Assembly (NCBI GenBank): GCA_014871385.1
Contig: CM026426.1
Span: 21,899,408-21,963,407 of the forward strand
Direction of reading: 5' to 3'
Source of the DNA: Ceratodon purpureus
Lineage: Eukaryota > Streptophyta > Bryopsida > Pseudoditrichales > Ditrichaceae
Length of the DNA stretch: 64,000 nucleotides
Shown here: positions 35,802 through 46,903 of the stretch, one piece after another
Position numbering within the stretch: position 1 is the first letter of the stretch
Layout of the letters: the number at the start of each line of letters is the position of its first letter
Translations under genes and position numbers: made by a program
Notes under the pieces: generated by a model
The model's database searches: none
Seen by the model: the letters and a program-made list of their open reading frames with translations, nothing else
What the model was told of the DNA's origin: nothing

Positions 35802-37436
35802 AGTGTCAAAACATCCTCTACTTTGCCAATCAAATATCAGCGCTCAAAATCTGCCCTACTTTGAACCCATCGCAGAAATTTATTCAGCATTCAATATATT
35901 GAACTTAGAGTCGTTGAAGTGCATTTATAAGCATGTAAGTGTACTTTAGGAAAACCACCCATCGACAGAAGACCAACTGTCTGCGTTGTGAAGGTTCCCA
36001 TATACTTTAGTGCACAGTCACAAAGAAGCTTGACGCAGCTAACAGAACTTATATAACGCATGTGATTTTGGATTGGGATTTAGATTTCCATTTAAGAAAA
36101 GATATAAAATTGTATTAACCTACTGTAGTAGAACAGAGTATTTACAACATAGAACAAGATAATTCACAACAAACTAAAAGCTTGGCCTTAAAACTTACTT
36201 GATATTAGGAATGAACACGTCTCGTATAAGTTGCCTCCAATGAGTCAGAGATTGAGACAGAAAATGAACGGAGTATATCAATGCTGCTTTGCAGTGATGA
36301 TGAATTTGATGAAGACTGTTTATATCAGTGTATATGATATTTCCTTGGTCAGTCCACCACCTCTGTGCATCAACGACATACGATTTGCAAAATGTCGAAA
36401 ACTAAATTAAGAACCTAAATAAATGAAGAGTATTACAACCTCTAATGAATGGAATTTCCTTCTTCATCTTCTAAGAAACATCTTAAACTACACGGAAGTG
36501 TCAGAAAGAAATCCAGGACAAACATGATATCCTGATATCTGAAAGTTAAAGGAATACAATCTGAGCAGTAAGTGTGTTACCGAGATTGCTGCAAAACATG
36601 CTGAATGGGTGTAGAAGTAACCCCCTTTGTCATTGTAAGGTCATTCCCTTCGTCCTGGTAAGGCAAACAGTCCTGGACTGTGGTGAGCTAAGAATTTGTT
36701 GTCTCAAAATTAGGGTAATAATGCCTTGAATAGAACAACCTATTTCTGTCATGCAACGACTGCTGTGTAGAGTAGAGCGTTGATTAAACTCGACGACAGT
36801 GATCATGTACAACTCATCCAGGGATATGGATCATAACTCAAGCATGTTAAGTAATCATTTATAACATATAGGACAACCTTTTGCTAGACATACAGCAATA
36901 TATCTTAGTCTAAAACTTACAATACTAACAGTCACTATTGAGTTCAATCAGCAATCATTTCATTTCTTTGTCCGGCAAAACACGAAGGAGTGAACAAAGA
37001 CGCGTGAGCCATATTTCAGATCCCGATGTACATCTGATGCTTTTAAATCCAAAATGAAGTAAATGCGACTGACTGCTGGATCGTGATTCACGATGAATTT
37101 CAATCACTATTGGACATTGAAATCCACGCTCCAAAGATAAAGGTATAGTACAGACAGAGACTCTACACAGTTCGGCATTGAGAAGTTTCTAATTTCACTG
37201 GTACTTAACTGTCACTCATGCAGGAGTGCTGAATTCTGGCAGCGACTACAAGAACCACGCTGGTGAATGGGTCTTACCTCTTCTGCCCTGACGCATTCGT
37301 TGATTGTATGTCGCCGTCCGTCCTTCGGAACGCTTAGGTCGCCTGCACGTCAAATACGCCCTCTGCGTAATGCATAGAATCTGATTGTTGTTTAATATAT
37401 AGACTGAGAGGTAAAAGAAAAAGCAAGTAGTAGAGG
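35802..37436. other. Intergenic region between divergent CACTA genes
   Basis: About 1.6 kb separates TNP2 copy 2 (minus) from the accessory gene (plus). It is AT-rich and lacks coding signal. In CACTA elements with divergent genes this would hold shared promoter and binding sites. I found no tandem subterminal motif by eye. Confidence 0.4.
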
Positions 37437-39834
37437 ATGTCGAGAAAGAGAGGAATGAAGGGTCGCACCGACGAGGGTTGTGAGAGAATTGGTGAGGAAG
37501 AAGAGGGTATTGAGAGAAATGAGTACGTGTTGATGCGCAACGCCAAAGTTGCTCGAAATAACATTCGACTTCAAAACTGTTCTCGACAGTGCTACTGTTC
37601 TGTAAGTTTCTCTTTTGTGTTTCTAACCCTAGTAAGGAATTCTAATATACAACCGATGTTTGCCACGTGTCATATTCAACGACTAAGATTGTACTAGGGA
37701 ACTACTACACTGTCTTCTTCTATTCAGGTGGTAGCGATTGTGTTGGGATTCGTGTGTGTGCATGTTTGATTCAGGTTTAGTATGTTCTTTAATTGTTTTA
37801 TCGAACATGTTTCCATGATATTTTAGGAGCTCCGCACTAGGTTCAGGTAGGAAGACTCGGGTGTCTCGAAAACGTAAGCCCTTCGAACAAGGACCCCGAC
37901 GGAGAAGCGAAAGACTCGAGCAATTAGTAGTGGAGGACGTGGAAGACTGTAACGTAACAATCGACAAGACATACGAAGATGACTTTGAAAAGAACAGCAA
38001 CCAAAGCCATACAAGTAGCGGTCAAATTGATAAGTTATTTCACTGTTGAACCACAACCCTAATTTCGTCAAATGGGTTTTTAACTGTAGGGTTACTCCGT
38101 AGTGTGTTGTTCATGATTTGGGGTTTGAAGTGTTAGTTCACCCTAAGTAAAGGTGTGTTTCTTAATTTGGCATATGATTTTGGTGGTAGCTACGGTATTG
38201 TGTCTACAGCGACGCACGAGGAAAACATTACGACATAGTTCAGTGTAGACTTTGTATTCATACTGTTTGTAATTTCATAGTACTAAAGATGGAACTTATT
38301 ACCTGGAAATCAATTGCTACATGTTTTGACATATCAGTAGATATTGCACGTTCTGCCAAAGGCAAATTGACGTCTAACGCATCTGGGGATGAGCCTCCAC
38401 GATCTGCCGGCGTGTCTAGCAAAAAAATTCAAGAGACAGAGCGGAGGAGGGTTTACCCGTTGGGTTAGGAATTTCCTCAACAACACATTCAAGACCCTCA
38501 TCTTAATCGTACTTATCGAGAGGGACCCTTCACCTCTGCTGCGCGCAATTTTTTGCCGATTCGTACGCCATCCGGTTGTGCACCAGTGCAGCAGATACCT
38601 GGGTATACGTGGGTACAAATACTAGAAGGTGAGAAGGGTGCCGAGTCCTATAATGTTCACGGGGGTGCCAAATGTCAATGTGCCGCAGAATTCAGAGCAG
38701 CTGAACACACACTATGCCAGCCCAATTCAGGAGAGACTTGGATCTGAGAGGGCTTCGAACGAGAGAAGTTCCCTGTCGGGATCTTCAACCATAAAGGCGG
38801 ATCGGAAGAGCCAATCAGAAAGAATCAGATGCAATTGCGAGGAGAAGGGAAAGCTTTGGATTTAAGCCGTTTGTTGTTCAGGTAAAACCATCTGGAATCA
38901 TTGACAGTAGATGTGCAGGACATCTGAAGTGGCAAGAGTACATCAGGAATCTCACACCCAAAATTTTGGACATGAGCGTGATAAGATATGAAGACCAGGA
39001 TAACAGTTCAAGATGGAAACTACGTGAGGCTCTCAAAACAAAGTTCGAGTTCACAGACCACGAAGTAACGGAGTCGTCATTAGACAAGATGATTAAAACG
39101 TGGATGAGGAAAGACCACGAGCGAATGAAGCGCTTACATGGAGGAAAACTGAAGGCTCCTCCCAGGTATTCAGAAAAAGATTGGGATGCTATGAAAAAAT
39201 ATTGGGATACACCAAGTTCAAGGTTGCAGTTGGAGAGAATGTCTGAAACGAGAAAGAAGGTACAGTACAACCCGCGCGTTGGCAGACAGGGATATGCTGG
39301 GATGAAAGCAAAACTGGTGAGTATTTTATTCTATTTGAACATGAGCTATATATCTTCGCATTGAACCAGACATATATTAGTTGATTTGTCGGATATTGTT
39401 TTAAAAGTTGCAATGTCTTTCGTGAATCTTCTGACTTGGGCTCCATTACGTTTGAATTGTTAGCTTGTGACGACATCAGAAAGGGAAAGAGCCCCGACTT
39501 TAACTGATGTTGCTGAGGAAATAAAAACTTCAGTAGAAAATCCAAACACAGCGATAAGTACTTTATAGTACTTTGAGTTTTTATACATCTCTTACTGTAC
39601 TCCAAATTTATGACTTCAACTTGAGGACACATGTATGTTCTGTTTTGCTGCGTCTAGATGAAGTGTTATCTGTTTGAACGGTATTCCAAGGAAATTTGAT
39701 GGAGTTAGATCATGATCAATCATTATAGTTTTTCACTCCCATTGACGATTTTGGAACAGGATTTGATCGTAACTCCAACACTCTGATTTGGAAAAGGAGT
39801 TCTAATTACTTATTGACTCCCGTCGTGTTACAAT

Positions 39835-40057
39835 TGTTGGACCAAAGTCTAGTCAGCCAAGTCACACCTGGCGTTAGTTAGAAGTAATGAGTTTTTTGTA
39901 GGAAGCAGAGTACACTTAGTCTAGTTAGTGGGTTAGTGGGTTAGTGGAGGTAGTCAGTTACAACTTTGTAACAGTCATAACAACAATGACTGTTACTCTA
40001 AGCAGTGTATTTAATTCGAAGAAAGTTCAAAGTTAATTAAGAGAGTAAATTCCTACA
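39835..40057 (+). repeat. 5' LTR
   Basis: Starts TGTTGGACCAAAGTCTAG and ends AAATTCCTACA. It includes a triplicated GTGGGTTA-like stretch (GTTAGTGGGTTAGTGGGTTA) and a TATTTAAT box that may be the TATA-like element. It differs from the 3' LTR at two sites: T instead of C in the TTTTTTGTAG stretch, and C instead of T in AATTCGAAG. Confidence 0.97.
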
Positions 40058-40070
40058 TGGTATCAGAGCG
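40058..40070 (+). other. Primer-binding site (initiator Met-tRNA type)
   Basis: TGGTATCAGAGCG immediately abuts the 5' LTR. This is the usual plant copia PBS, complementary to the 3' end of initiator Met-tRNA. Confidence 0.95.
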
Positions 40071-40286
40071 GGTTTAAGTAGTAGAGATGTGGTGAGCCCT
40101 GCTCCTACTGTAAGGACAAGTGAGCTTTGCTCCAAGTCGACATTTATTGCGAATCCGTTACCACTTTTGTAGCTCAGCTCAGAGTGAAGTTAGTCCTTAT
40201 AAATAGTTTTCTCATTTGATTACCCTTTACTTCAGTTCACCATCGCTTTTGTTTTGTGTCCAACAGTGCAGAGCTAGTAGATTCCT

Positions 40287-43200
40287 ATGGCTTCCGGGGA
40301 CTGTCCCGAGTCCAGCAAACTGACAGGATTTGCTAACTATCAGACATGGAAATTTAGAATGAAGATGGTTCTGCTTCGCAATGGTGCCTGGCAATATGTA
40401 GATCCCACTAGCACCAACGTTCCTGTGGCTGGTGAGCCTGCCAATGTAGCACAAGGTAGAGTCAAGGCTCTTACAGACATAGCTCTTTCTGTTAAAGAGG
40501 ACATTTACTTTATCATTCAACAGTGTGTTGATCCTCGTGATGCCTGGAAGAAATTAGCAGCTCGTTTCCAGACTAGCACAAATGCCTCACGTCTCATGTT
40601 AAAGGATAAACTAAACTCCACCCGCTTGCTTGAAGGAGGATCTGTGTCTGAATATCTCACGCAGCTCCAGTCTATCCAATCTGAACTGGTCGGTATAGGT
40701 CACCAGGTTCCTGAAACAGAGGTCGTAGAACGTATGCTAAACTCGCTTCCTCCAAGCTTCGATTCTATCTACCAGAGTTTCTGTTCGCAGGCAGCTCTTC
40801 CCACGTTTGAACAAGTTTCCGCCCGATTGCTCCAAGATGAGAGCCGCAATCGCATGCGAGCAGGACTTTCAACCAGAGCAAAGGAAGAGGCCCTGGCACT
40901 TCGATTCCAGAATAACCCTCGCTCTGGCAACTTCGGAGCTCGCCCCCAACTGCCGCAAGTCGGATTTCGTCATGACCGCAACATTTGTTGCAACTGGTGC
41001 GGTCGCCCGGGGCATATCCTTCGCAACTGCCGCGATTTGGCTGCTGAGATTGCCAAGCGCACTCAAGCTCGTCAGACTGCCTCTTCACATCGAGGAGATA
41101 CCTCCAGGCCCCTCCATTCTAACGTAGTCATTGAAGAAGTCAATAATTCACTCGATGACGGTGTTGATGTGTTTGAAGTAGCTCTGGCAGGTCTAGACAT
41201 TGGAAAAGATGAGTGGCTTGTAGACTCCGGTGCTTCTAGACATGTGAGTGGTGACCGGAGCGTATTTTCTACGCTCAACCTTTCCCCAGGCACGTCTAGA
41301 GTACAGACTGCCGGGAACGAGAGCCTTCCTGTTCAAGGAACAGATTCTGTAAACCTCGGGCCCAGTGGGGCAGAAATAAACATTCGAGATGTTTACTACG
41401 TCCCTGGTCTTACTCGTAACCTTCTATATGTAGGAAAGATTACAGATGCCGGATACGTTTTAGTCTTTGACAAGGAAAAATGTTTGGTTTATGATGGGCC
41501 CAACAATATCGTTGGGACCGGGATTCGAGAGCCTGACACAGGATTATATCGATACATCATCGAACGGCCCTCCTTTCCAATCTGCGCAGTTCAATCTCCT
41601 GTGGTACCACTCCTGTGGCACCGCCGCTTAGGGCACCTCAACCAGCAAGGGGTTCGACTCATCGGATCTCATGGCCTCGCAAGTGGAGTTCCGCTTATGC
41701 CAGGTTCGGATCGATTATGTGAGAGCTGCGTCACCGGCAAACAAAGTCGTGAGAGAGCGCGGCGAACTACAGAGCGCCGGGCCACCCGGCCACTTGCTCT
41801 CATTCATGCCGATCTCTGCGGGGACTTCAAACCTCCCTCACTCGGTGGTTCTAATTATTTTGCCTCATTCACAGATGATTTCTCCCGGTTCTGCTTCCTC
41901 AAATTTATACGCCACAAGTCCGAAACTCTAGGAGCCTTCAAGATATTTAAAGCCTGGGTTGAAAACCTGTTACAGAATTGAATAGGTGGTCTTCGCAGTG
42001 ACCGTGGCGGTGAATTTCTAAGCGCTGAGTTCTGTGCTTTTCTTGACACCCACGGCATTGGCCGCGAACTAACCCAGAGTTACACCCCTCGTCAGAATGG
42101 CGTCGCAGAACGCAAGAATCGCACCTTATTGGAGAAAGGACGGTCCATGGCGATCGACGCTCACTCTCCCAAATTTCTGTGGAGCGAAGTGATAGCTACC
42201 GCCAACTATCTGACAAATCGTTCTCCCACGCATGCAAACGCTGGTGGATCCTCCCCATATCACCTCCTGTTCAGGACAGTTCCTGACCTCTCTCACTTAC
42301 GTATTTTTGGCTGTGTTGCTTATGTGCATATTCTAGATGAAACGCGCTCCAAGCTTGACCCTAAGACTACCCTGTGTGTGATGGTGGGATACTCTGAGGA
42401 CAGTAAAGCTTATCGTTGTTACAATCCAGTCACTCGCAAGATTGTCATAAGCGGAGACGTTAAGTTCTACGAACATCGTTTTTTGGATATCTCAAGCCCG
42501 GGTCCGAACTTTCCCAGTGTAACACTGGAGCGACTTCGTTCCGATAGCGCTACCATTGAGGTACTTGACCCAGACCTCGCCACTACTCCTACTCATGCAG
42601 GGTCTAGCAATGTTCCTGCGGCACCCACGCCGCCCTCAACCCCCGGCACGTCAATATTTCCAAGCGACTCGTCACCCACGGTACTCCCTGAGTCCGCTCA
42701 TGACACCGGTGGACCAGATCTCCCTCTAGTCACTGCCCCGTCTGACCCGACACCGCCTTCTCCTGCAACGCGCGCCTACGTTCGACGCACCTCGGCCGTC
42801 ACACAGATCTCACCTGACCCGCCAACCCCAGAGTCCCCGGCCCCTGCTTCACCTCGCCGATCGATGCGCACCCCCGCTCCTTCAACTTGGGTCCGTGACT
42901 ACGTGTCACTGGTTGAAACTGCTGACGACCTTATCTCGGCCATCCAGCATGCCAAAGAGCCTATCTCCTTTCGTCATGCAGCCACCCACCCTGCGTGGGT
43001 GCGGGCCATGGAAATTGAAATTGCCTCCATCGAACGCAACAATACCTGGACTCTCGTCGATCCTCCTCCGGGTTGTCGCCCGATACACGCGAAATGGGTA
43101 TACAAACTTAAATCCGGTGTGGACGGCACTCCAACCTACAAGGCGCGACTCGTTTCCCGCGGCGATGAGCAAGTCGAAGGGATTGATTACCAGGAAACTT

Positions 43201-44498
43201 TCTCGCCCGTAGTCAAGTGGACCACGATGCGAACACTGGTTTCCATGGCCGCACAGGAGAACTGGGAAGTTACTCATCTGGACGTGAAGTCCGCATTTCT
43301 TAATGGCGTCCTCCATGAAGAAGTCTATCTCACGCAACCCCCTGGCTTCATCAAGCCTGGCCATGAGAAAGGTGTGTATCGCCTTCACAAATCTCTTTAC
43401 GGTCTCCGCCAGTCTCTCCGTGCTTGGAATGAGCGCATTGATACCTTTCTCCATGAAGTTGGTCTGACCGCAGCCGTATACGATCCTAGCCTGTACGTGC
43501 TCCGTGAGGACGACCTCCTTATTCTCCTGGTGATCTACGTCGACGATGTCATGATCACTGGCAGTCACTCAGTCAAAATTCGTTGGCTCATTAAACTTCT
43601 GTGCTCCACCTTTGATATGTCTCTACTCGGCCGTCTCACACTGTACCTAGGGGTACAATTCCATCATATTCCAGACGGCGGTATATTCATGTCTCACCGT
43701 TGCTACATCGAAAAATGCCTCTCCGACCTCAATCTCTCTGACTGCACTGGGGCCTCCGTTCCAATGGACCCCGGCACTCGCCTGTCTGCGGACATGGGCG
43801 CTCCCCTTGTGGATCCCACATATTATCGTATGTGCGTAGGAAAGCTGCTCTATCTTCAGAATACACGCCCTGACATCTCTTTTGCTGTCGGTCTTCTTTC
43901 ACGTTTCATGACCTCTCCCCAGCAACCTCATCTTGATGCGGCTCTTTACGTGTTTCGCTATCTGAAGGCTCACGCATCCTATGCCATTCACTATCAGCGA
44001 GGGGGAGAATTAACAGCCAGTGGATACTCTGATAGTGACTTTGCTGGCGATTTGGAGGAACGAAAATCAACCTCAGGTTTTCTATTCTCTCTGGCCTCTG
44101 GCCCCATTTCGTGGAGAAGCAAACTCCAGACCGAGGTGGCACAGTCTTCTGCAGAGGCAGAATACCGAGCACTCGCCGAAGCAGCTCGTGAGGCTCAATG
44201 GCTACGCATTTTGTTTGATGACATGGGCGTAAAACTGAAAGGGCCAACTATGATTTGGTGCAATAATCAGTCTGCCATTAAAATGGCCAAGAACCCTGTA
44301 ATGCACGCCCGAACCAAACATATTGAACGACACTGCCACCTTATACGTGATTATGTGAAGAAAGGCAGAATCCGCGTGGAATTCGTACCCTCCAAGGAAC
44401 AGGCAGCTGACGGGCTCACCAAACCTCTCAGCAAGGTACGTTTTGTTGAAGTAAGAAACATGCTGCAGATGAAAGACACTCAAGAAATCAACAGGTAG
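40287..44498 (+). pseudogene. copia gag-pol polyprotein with one in-frame TGA
   Basis: One frame of 1,403 codons broken only by TGA at 41979-41981. Gag (UBN2-type) fills residues 1 to about 220; a CCHC zinc knuckle (CNWCGRPGHILRNC) lies near residue 235; the aspartic protease DSGASRH near 312. The pre-integrase region LLWHRRLGHLNQQG is near 441, with CESC downstream. The integrase core begins HADLCGDF and resumes after the stop with LRSDRGGEF and QNGVAERKNRTL, so the stop falls between the first and second catalytic Asp. Reverse transcriptase has WVYKLK, THLDVKSAFLNG and YVDD; RNase H has SDSDFAGD and SSAEAEY. Start is ATG 40287 (MASGDCPESSKLTGF). The rest is intact, so the element may be mobilisable only by helpers or readthrough. 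Confidence 0.95.
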
Positions 44499-44554
44499 GG
44501 ATCTGGTCACAAATAGTTATATATATTTATAATCTCATAAATACATATATACTC

Positions 44555-45196
44555 CTAGGTAAAATCTGCGGCTAGGTTTGCATAGTATAATATCTCCGGG
44601 TCCATATCATAGTCTTGAACTGGTAACAAAGGTTCCTCGAGTAGAGTTCTAAAATGGTTCATCTCCATTTCAAAACGCTCTCTTAAAGTTCGGTACCTCA
44701 TTCTACAACCCATGGTCGGTTGATGACGTGCAATGTACTGCATGTAACCTGGGATATCGAGTCTCGTGAACTCTAACGTTGTCCACTCCAAGGTGGTATT
44801 CATGTAATCTCTCCAAGCACAATTCAAACTATGCAACCTATCTAGTTGTGAAATTGAAGGAGGGGAGTTCAGCGCTCTCCACAGGTGGTCTCGCACCGAG
44901 AACCCTGGTACCGAAGAAGTAGAAGCTGCAATGTACGAGGAGGACGGTCTTTCTCTTGCGGTTCGAGGAGGTATCTCCTCACCTTCACTGCCTTGCTGAT
45001 CCTCTAAGCTTAAGGTAGCAAAGGCATCTTGAAAGTCCTCCAACTCATCTTCAGGCACCTCCGAAGATAAGAATTCCGTAATCTTCTTCACAAAGACAAA
45101 TAGGGAAAAGAGGAAGTGGAGAAACAATTCCCACAAAGAAATTCCCTCAGCTCTCTCTGTCACCCAAGACTGAACAGAGCGCCTATGTCTACTCAT
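44555..45196 (-). CDS. Antisense ORF between pol and 3' LTR
   Basis: A 213-codon ORF from ATG 45196 to a stop at 44555, on the strand opposite gag-pol, fills most of the 788 bp between pol and the 3' LTR. It starts with a basic MSRHRRSVQSW, then a hydrophobic helix (LWELFLHFLFSLFVFV) at about residues 21-36, an acidic stretch with SSEVPEDELEDFQDA, a Ser-rich linker, and a Trp/Tyr/Arg-rich C-terminal half (DYMNTTLEWTTLEFTRLDIP). Copia elements normally end at RNase H, so the extra length needs a reason. Extra or antisense 3' ORFs are known from some plant LTR elements. I recognise no family. It is one candidate for a type II membrane protein, but the function is unknown. Confidence 0.55.
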   Translation of the reverse strand: MSRHRRSVQSWVTERAEGISLWELFLHFLFSLFVFVKKITEFLSSEVPEDELEDFQDAFATLSLEDQQGSEGEEIPPRTARERPSSSYIAASTSSVPGFSVRDHLWRALNSPPSISQLDRLHSLNCAWRDYMNTTLEWTTLEFTRLDIPGYMQYIARHQPTMGCRMRYRTLRERFEMEMNHFRTLLEEPLLPVQDYDMDPEILYYANLAADFT

Positions 45197-45278
45197 GTTG
45201 CTAAGCCTACTAAACGCCGAGCCTGGGACGCAAGACAATCAAAGACAAAAAACAGAAAAGAGGAGAAGCTCAGGTGTG

Positions 45279-45286
45279 CGAGGGGG
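45279..45286 (+). other. Polypurine tract
   Basis: CGAGGGGG immediately precedes the 3' LTR, in the expected place for plus-strand priming. It is short and G-rich. Confidence 0.6.
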
Positions 45287-45509
45287 TGTTGGACCAAAGT
45301 CTAGTCAGCCAAGTCACACCTGGCGTTAGTTAGAAGTAATGAGTTTTCTGTAGGAAGCAGAGTACACTTAGTCTAGTTAGTGGGTTAGTGGGTTAGTGGA
45401 GGTAGTCAGTTACAACTTTGTAACAGTCATAACAACAATGACTGTTACTCTAAGCAGTGTATTTAATTTGAAGAAAGTTCAAAGTTAATTAAGAGAGTAA
45501 ATTCCTACA
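45287..45509 (+). repeat. 3' LTR
   Basis: 223 bp, with two substitutions relative to the 5' LTR. It is followed by ACAAT, matching the sequence left of the 5' LTR. Confidence 0.97.
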
Positions 45510-46072
45510 ACAATGATACTTAGAATATAAAATCGAATGTATTGCTATAATGTTGGTCATTCGTTTTCTCTAAAATGCTGAATGTTGTTTAAACGATGCA
45601 GGAAATGGAGAAGGCCAACTTCGACGACTTTCTGCAATGGAACGCAATCAAGCAGAGACAAACAAAAGAGGACAGCTCTTCGGAGTGGGTTGTTTAGGGT
45701 GTGGGCTGGCCTGTAAAGCGTCAGAATATAAGTCAGGTATGACCCCAGGACCAGAGATGTCTGGCGATGAAAACAAACATCCGTAAGAAGAGGGATGAAA
45801 CATTGTTAGTCCCAAGAAGTACAAATACGGTATGATGACTGCGATGAACTATTCAACGTCAAAAAATACATCATCCAGTATTTTCTACGGTATAGTGTAT
45901 ACTACTAGTATGGTACAAAAGTCATTGCAGTCACATTCATATGGAACTCACACACAAATACGCAATCAGATTGAACCACTGGCAAGATTGCCACGACATG
46001 ATAACAGTAGGGAACTAGAGCCAGATCGACGTTACGGAAAATGGGAAATCTAGTAGCGACTCATTGCCCTAG

Positions 46073-46174
46073 GGGTCCGGTTTCTTTTTTATTAAAAAAA
46101 AAAAAGAGAAACAAATCAATGTTAATGCAAAGAAGGCAATAGGGGGAATGCCAAGGGAACCAAGGGTCCGGTTT
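46073..46174 (+). repeat. 11-bp direct repeat flanking an A-rich insert
   Basis: GGGTCCGGTTT occurs at 46073-46083 and 46164-46174, with an 80-bp segment between that starts with a T-run and an A12-like run. This resembles a target-site duplication around a short, 5'-truncated retroposed fragment. It could also be a local duplication of the last accessory exon, which includes the right copy. Confidence 0.45.
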
Positions 46175-46516
46175 AGCGTAGACAGTTGCTCAATCGAGCC
46201 TCTGGAGGATGATAATTTGACAGAATTAATTGCAGCGTCAAAAGAAAACGAAGCCCGAGCACAACCATGCAGCAACATACATAATCGGTACTAAAAAGCA
46301 GTCAATTGGAAAAATTGGAAGGCTTTGTAGACCACGGCATTAAAAGCTGAAACCAGATAACATCTGCACCAATGCAAGCCTCCGACGAAATTTGCTGAAA
46401 CAACTCACATGGAAGGTTCACCAAGTTACAGATAAAGAATGTAACAAAGAGAAGATAATGTGAATCCAATCACCACCATCAAAAACCACCATCGAAAACC
46501 CGAGAATCAGAGTTCA

Positions 46517-46577
46517 ATAATAGTGACTATAAATACAATAATAGTGACTATAAATTTAATAGTGACTATAAATTTGA
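46517..46577 (+). repeat. Short tandem repeat (AATAGTGACTATAAAT)n
   Basis: Three imperfect units of about 18-22 bp with core AATAGTGACTATAAAT. They lie downstream of the 3' end of the minus-strand LINE and could be its 3' tail repeat, as some LINEs end in short tandem units instead of poly(A). Confidence 0.5.
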
Positions 46578-46903
46578 TATCAAATGTCACCTGGCGCAGG
46601 CGCCAAATGATCAAAGGGATTGCAAACATCAAAACAATCAATCTCATTCATAGTACCACACGAGAAGGTAAATGATCCATCCGCGAGATCGAACAACCGG
46701 TATCTAAATACAATCGTCCTTCACTGATGAGACATTATGGTAAGATTATATAGCCAACAAACATCTCAATGAGAGAGAGAAACTACGGTCTCCGGAGGAG
46801 ACCGAAGTCAATTAAGTGTCTGTTCGATCCACCCCCAAGCCAATGCCCACAGGACAAAGGTATGGAAGTAAAGATCTACTCCCCCCTTTCGAGAGTAGAC
46901 ACT

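Larger units (their letters stand above)
39835..45509 (+). mobile_element. Full-length Ty1/copia LTR retrotransposon
   Basis: Complete element, 5,675 bp. The 223-bp LTRs (39835-40057 and 45287-45509) begin TG and end CA and differ at only two positions. The flanking 5-bp duplication is ACAAT on both sides (39830-39834 and 45510-45514). A primer-binding site matching initiator Met-tRNA (TGGTATCAGAGC) directly follows the 5' LTR. The single gag-pol frame has one stop. A G-rich tract precedes the 3' LTR. It lies in an intron of the CACTA accessory gene, in the same orientation. Near-identical LTRs mean a recent insertion, much younger than its host element. Confidence 0.97.
37437..46294 (+). pseudogene. 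CACTA accessory (Transposase_24-like) gene, copia-interrupted
   Basis: Plus-strand gene divergent from TNP2 copy 2. Exon 1 (ATG 37437) reads MSRKRGMKGRTDEG and YVLMRNAKVARNNIRLQ and ends at GTAAGT. A second exon near 37850 has SRKRKPFEQGPRRRSERL. A Pro-rich exon lies at about 38385-38624 and has one in-frame TAG near 38465. Then 38640-39315 carries HLKWQEYIRNLTPKILDMSV, SSRWKLREALKTKFEF, APPRYSEKDWDAMKKYWDTP and PRVGRQGYAGMKAKL, matching the Transposase_24 pattern of a DW..L..YW block followed by a His/Gln-x-G block. Small exons at about 39465-39552 and 45601-45697 flank the retrotransposon, which sits in the intron between them. A last exon at about 46120-46294 reads EDDNLTELIAASKENEARAQ. 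Likely role: DNA-binding partner of TNP2. Confidence 0.65.

Noticed and set aside
42906..43568. 220-codon minus-strand frame
   Set aside because: It is the exact antisense shadow of the copia reverse transcriptase region.
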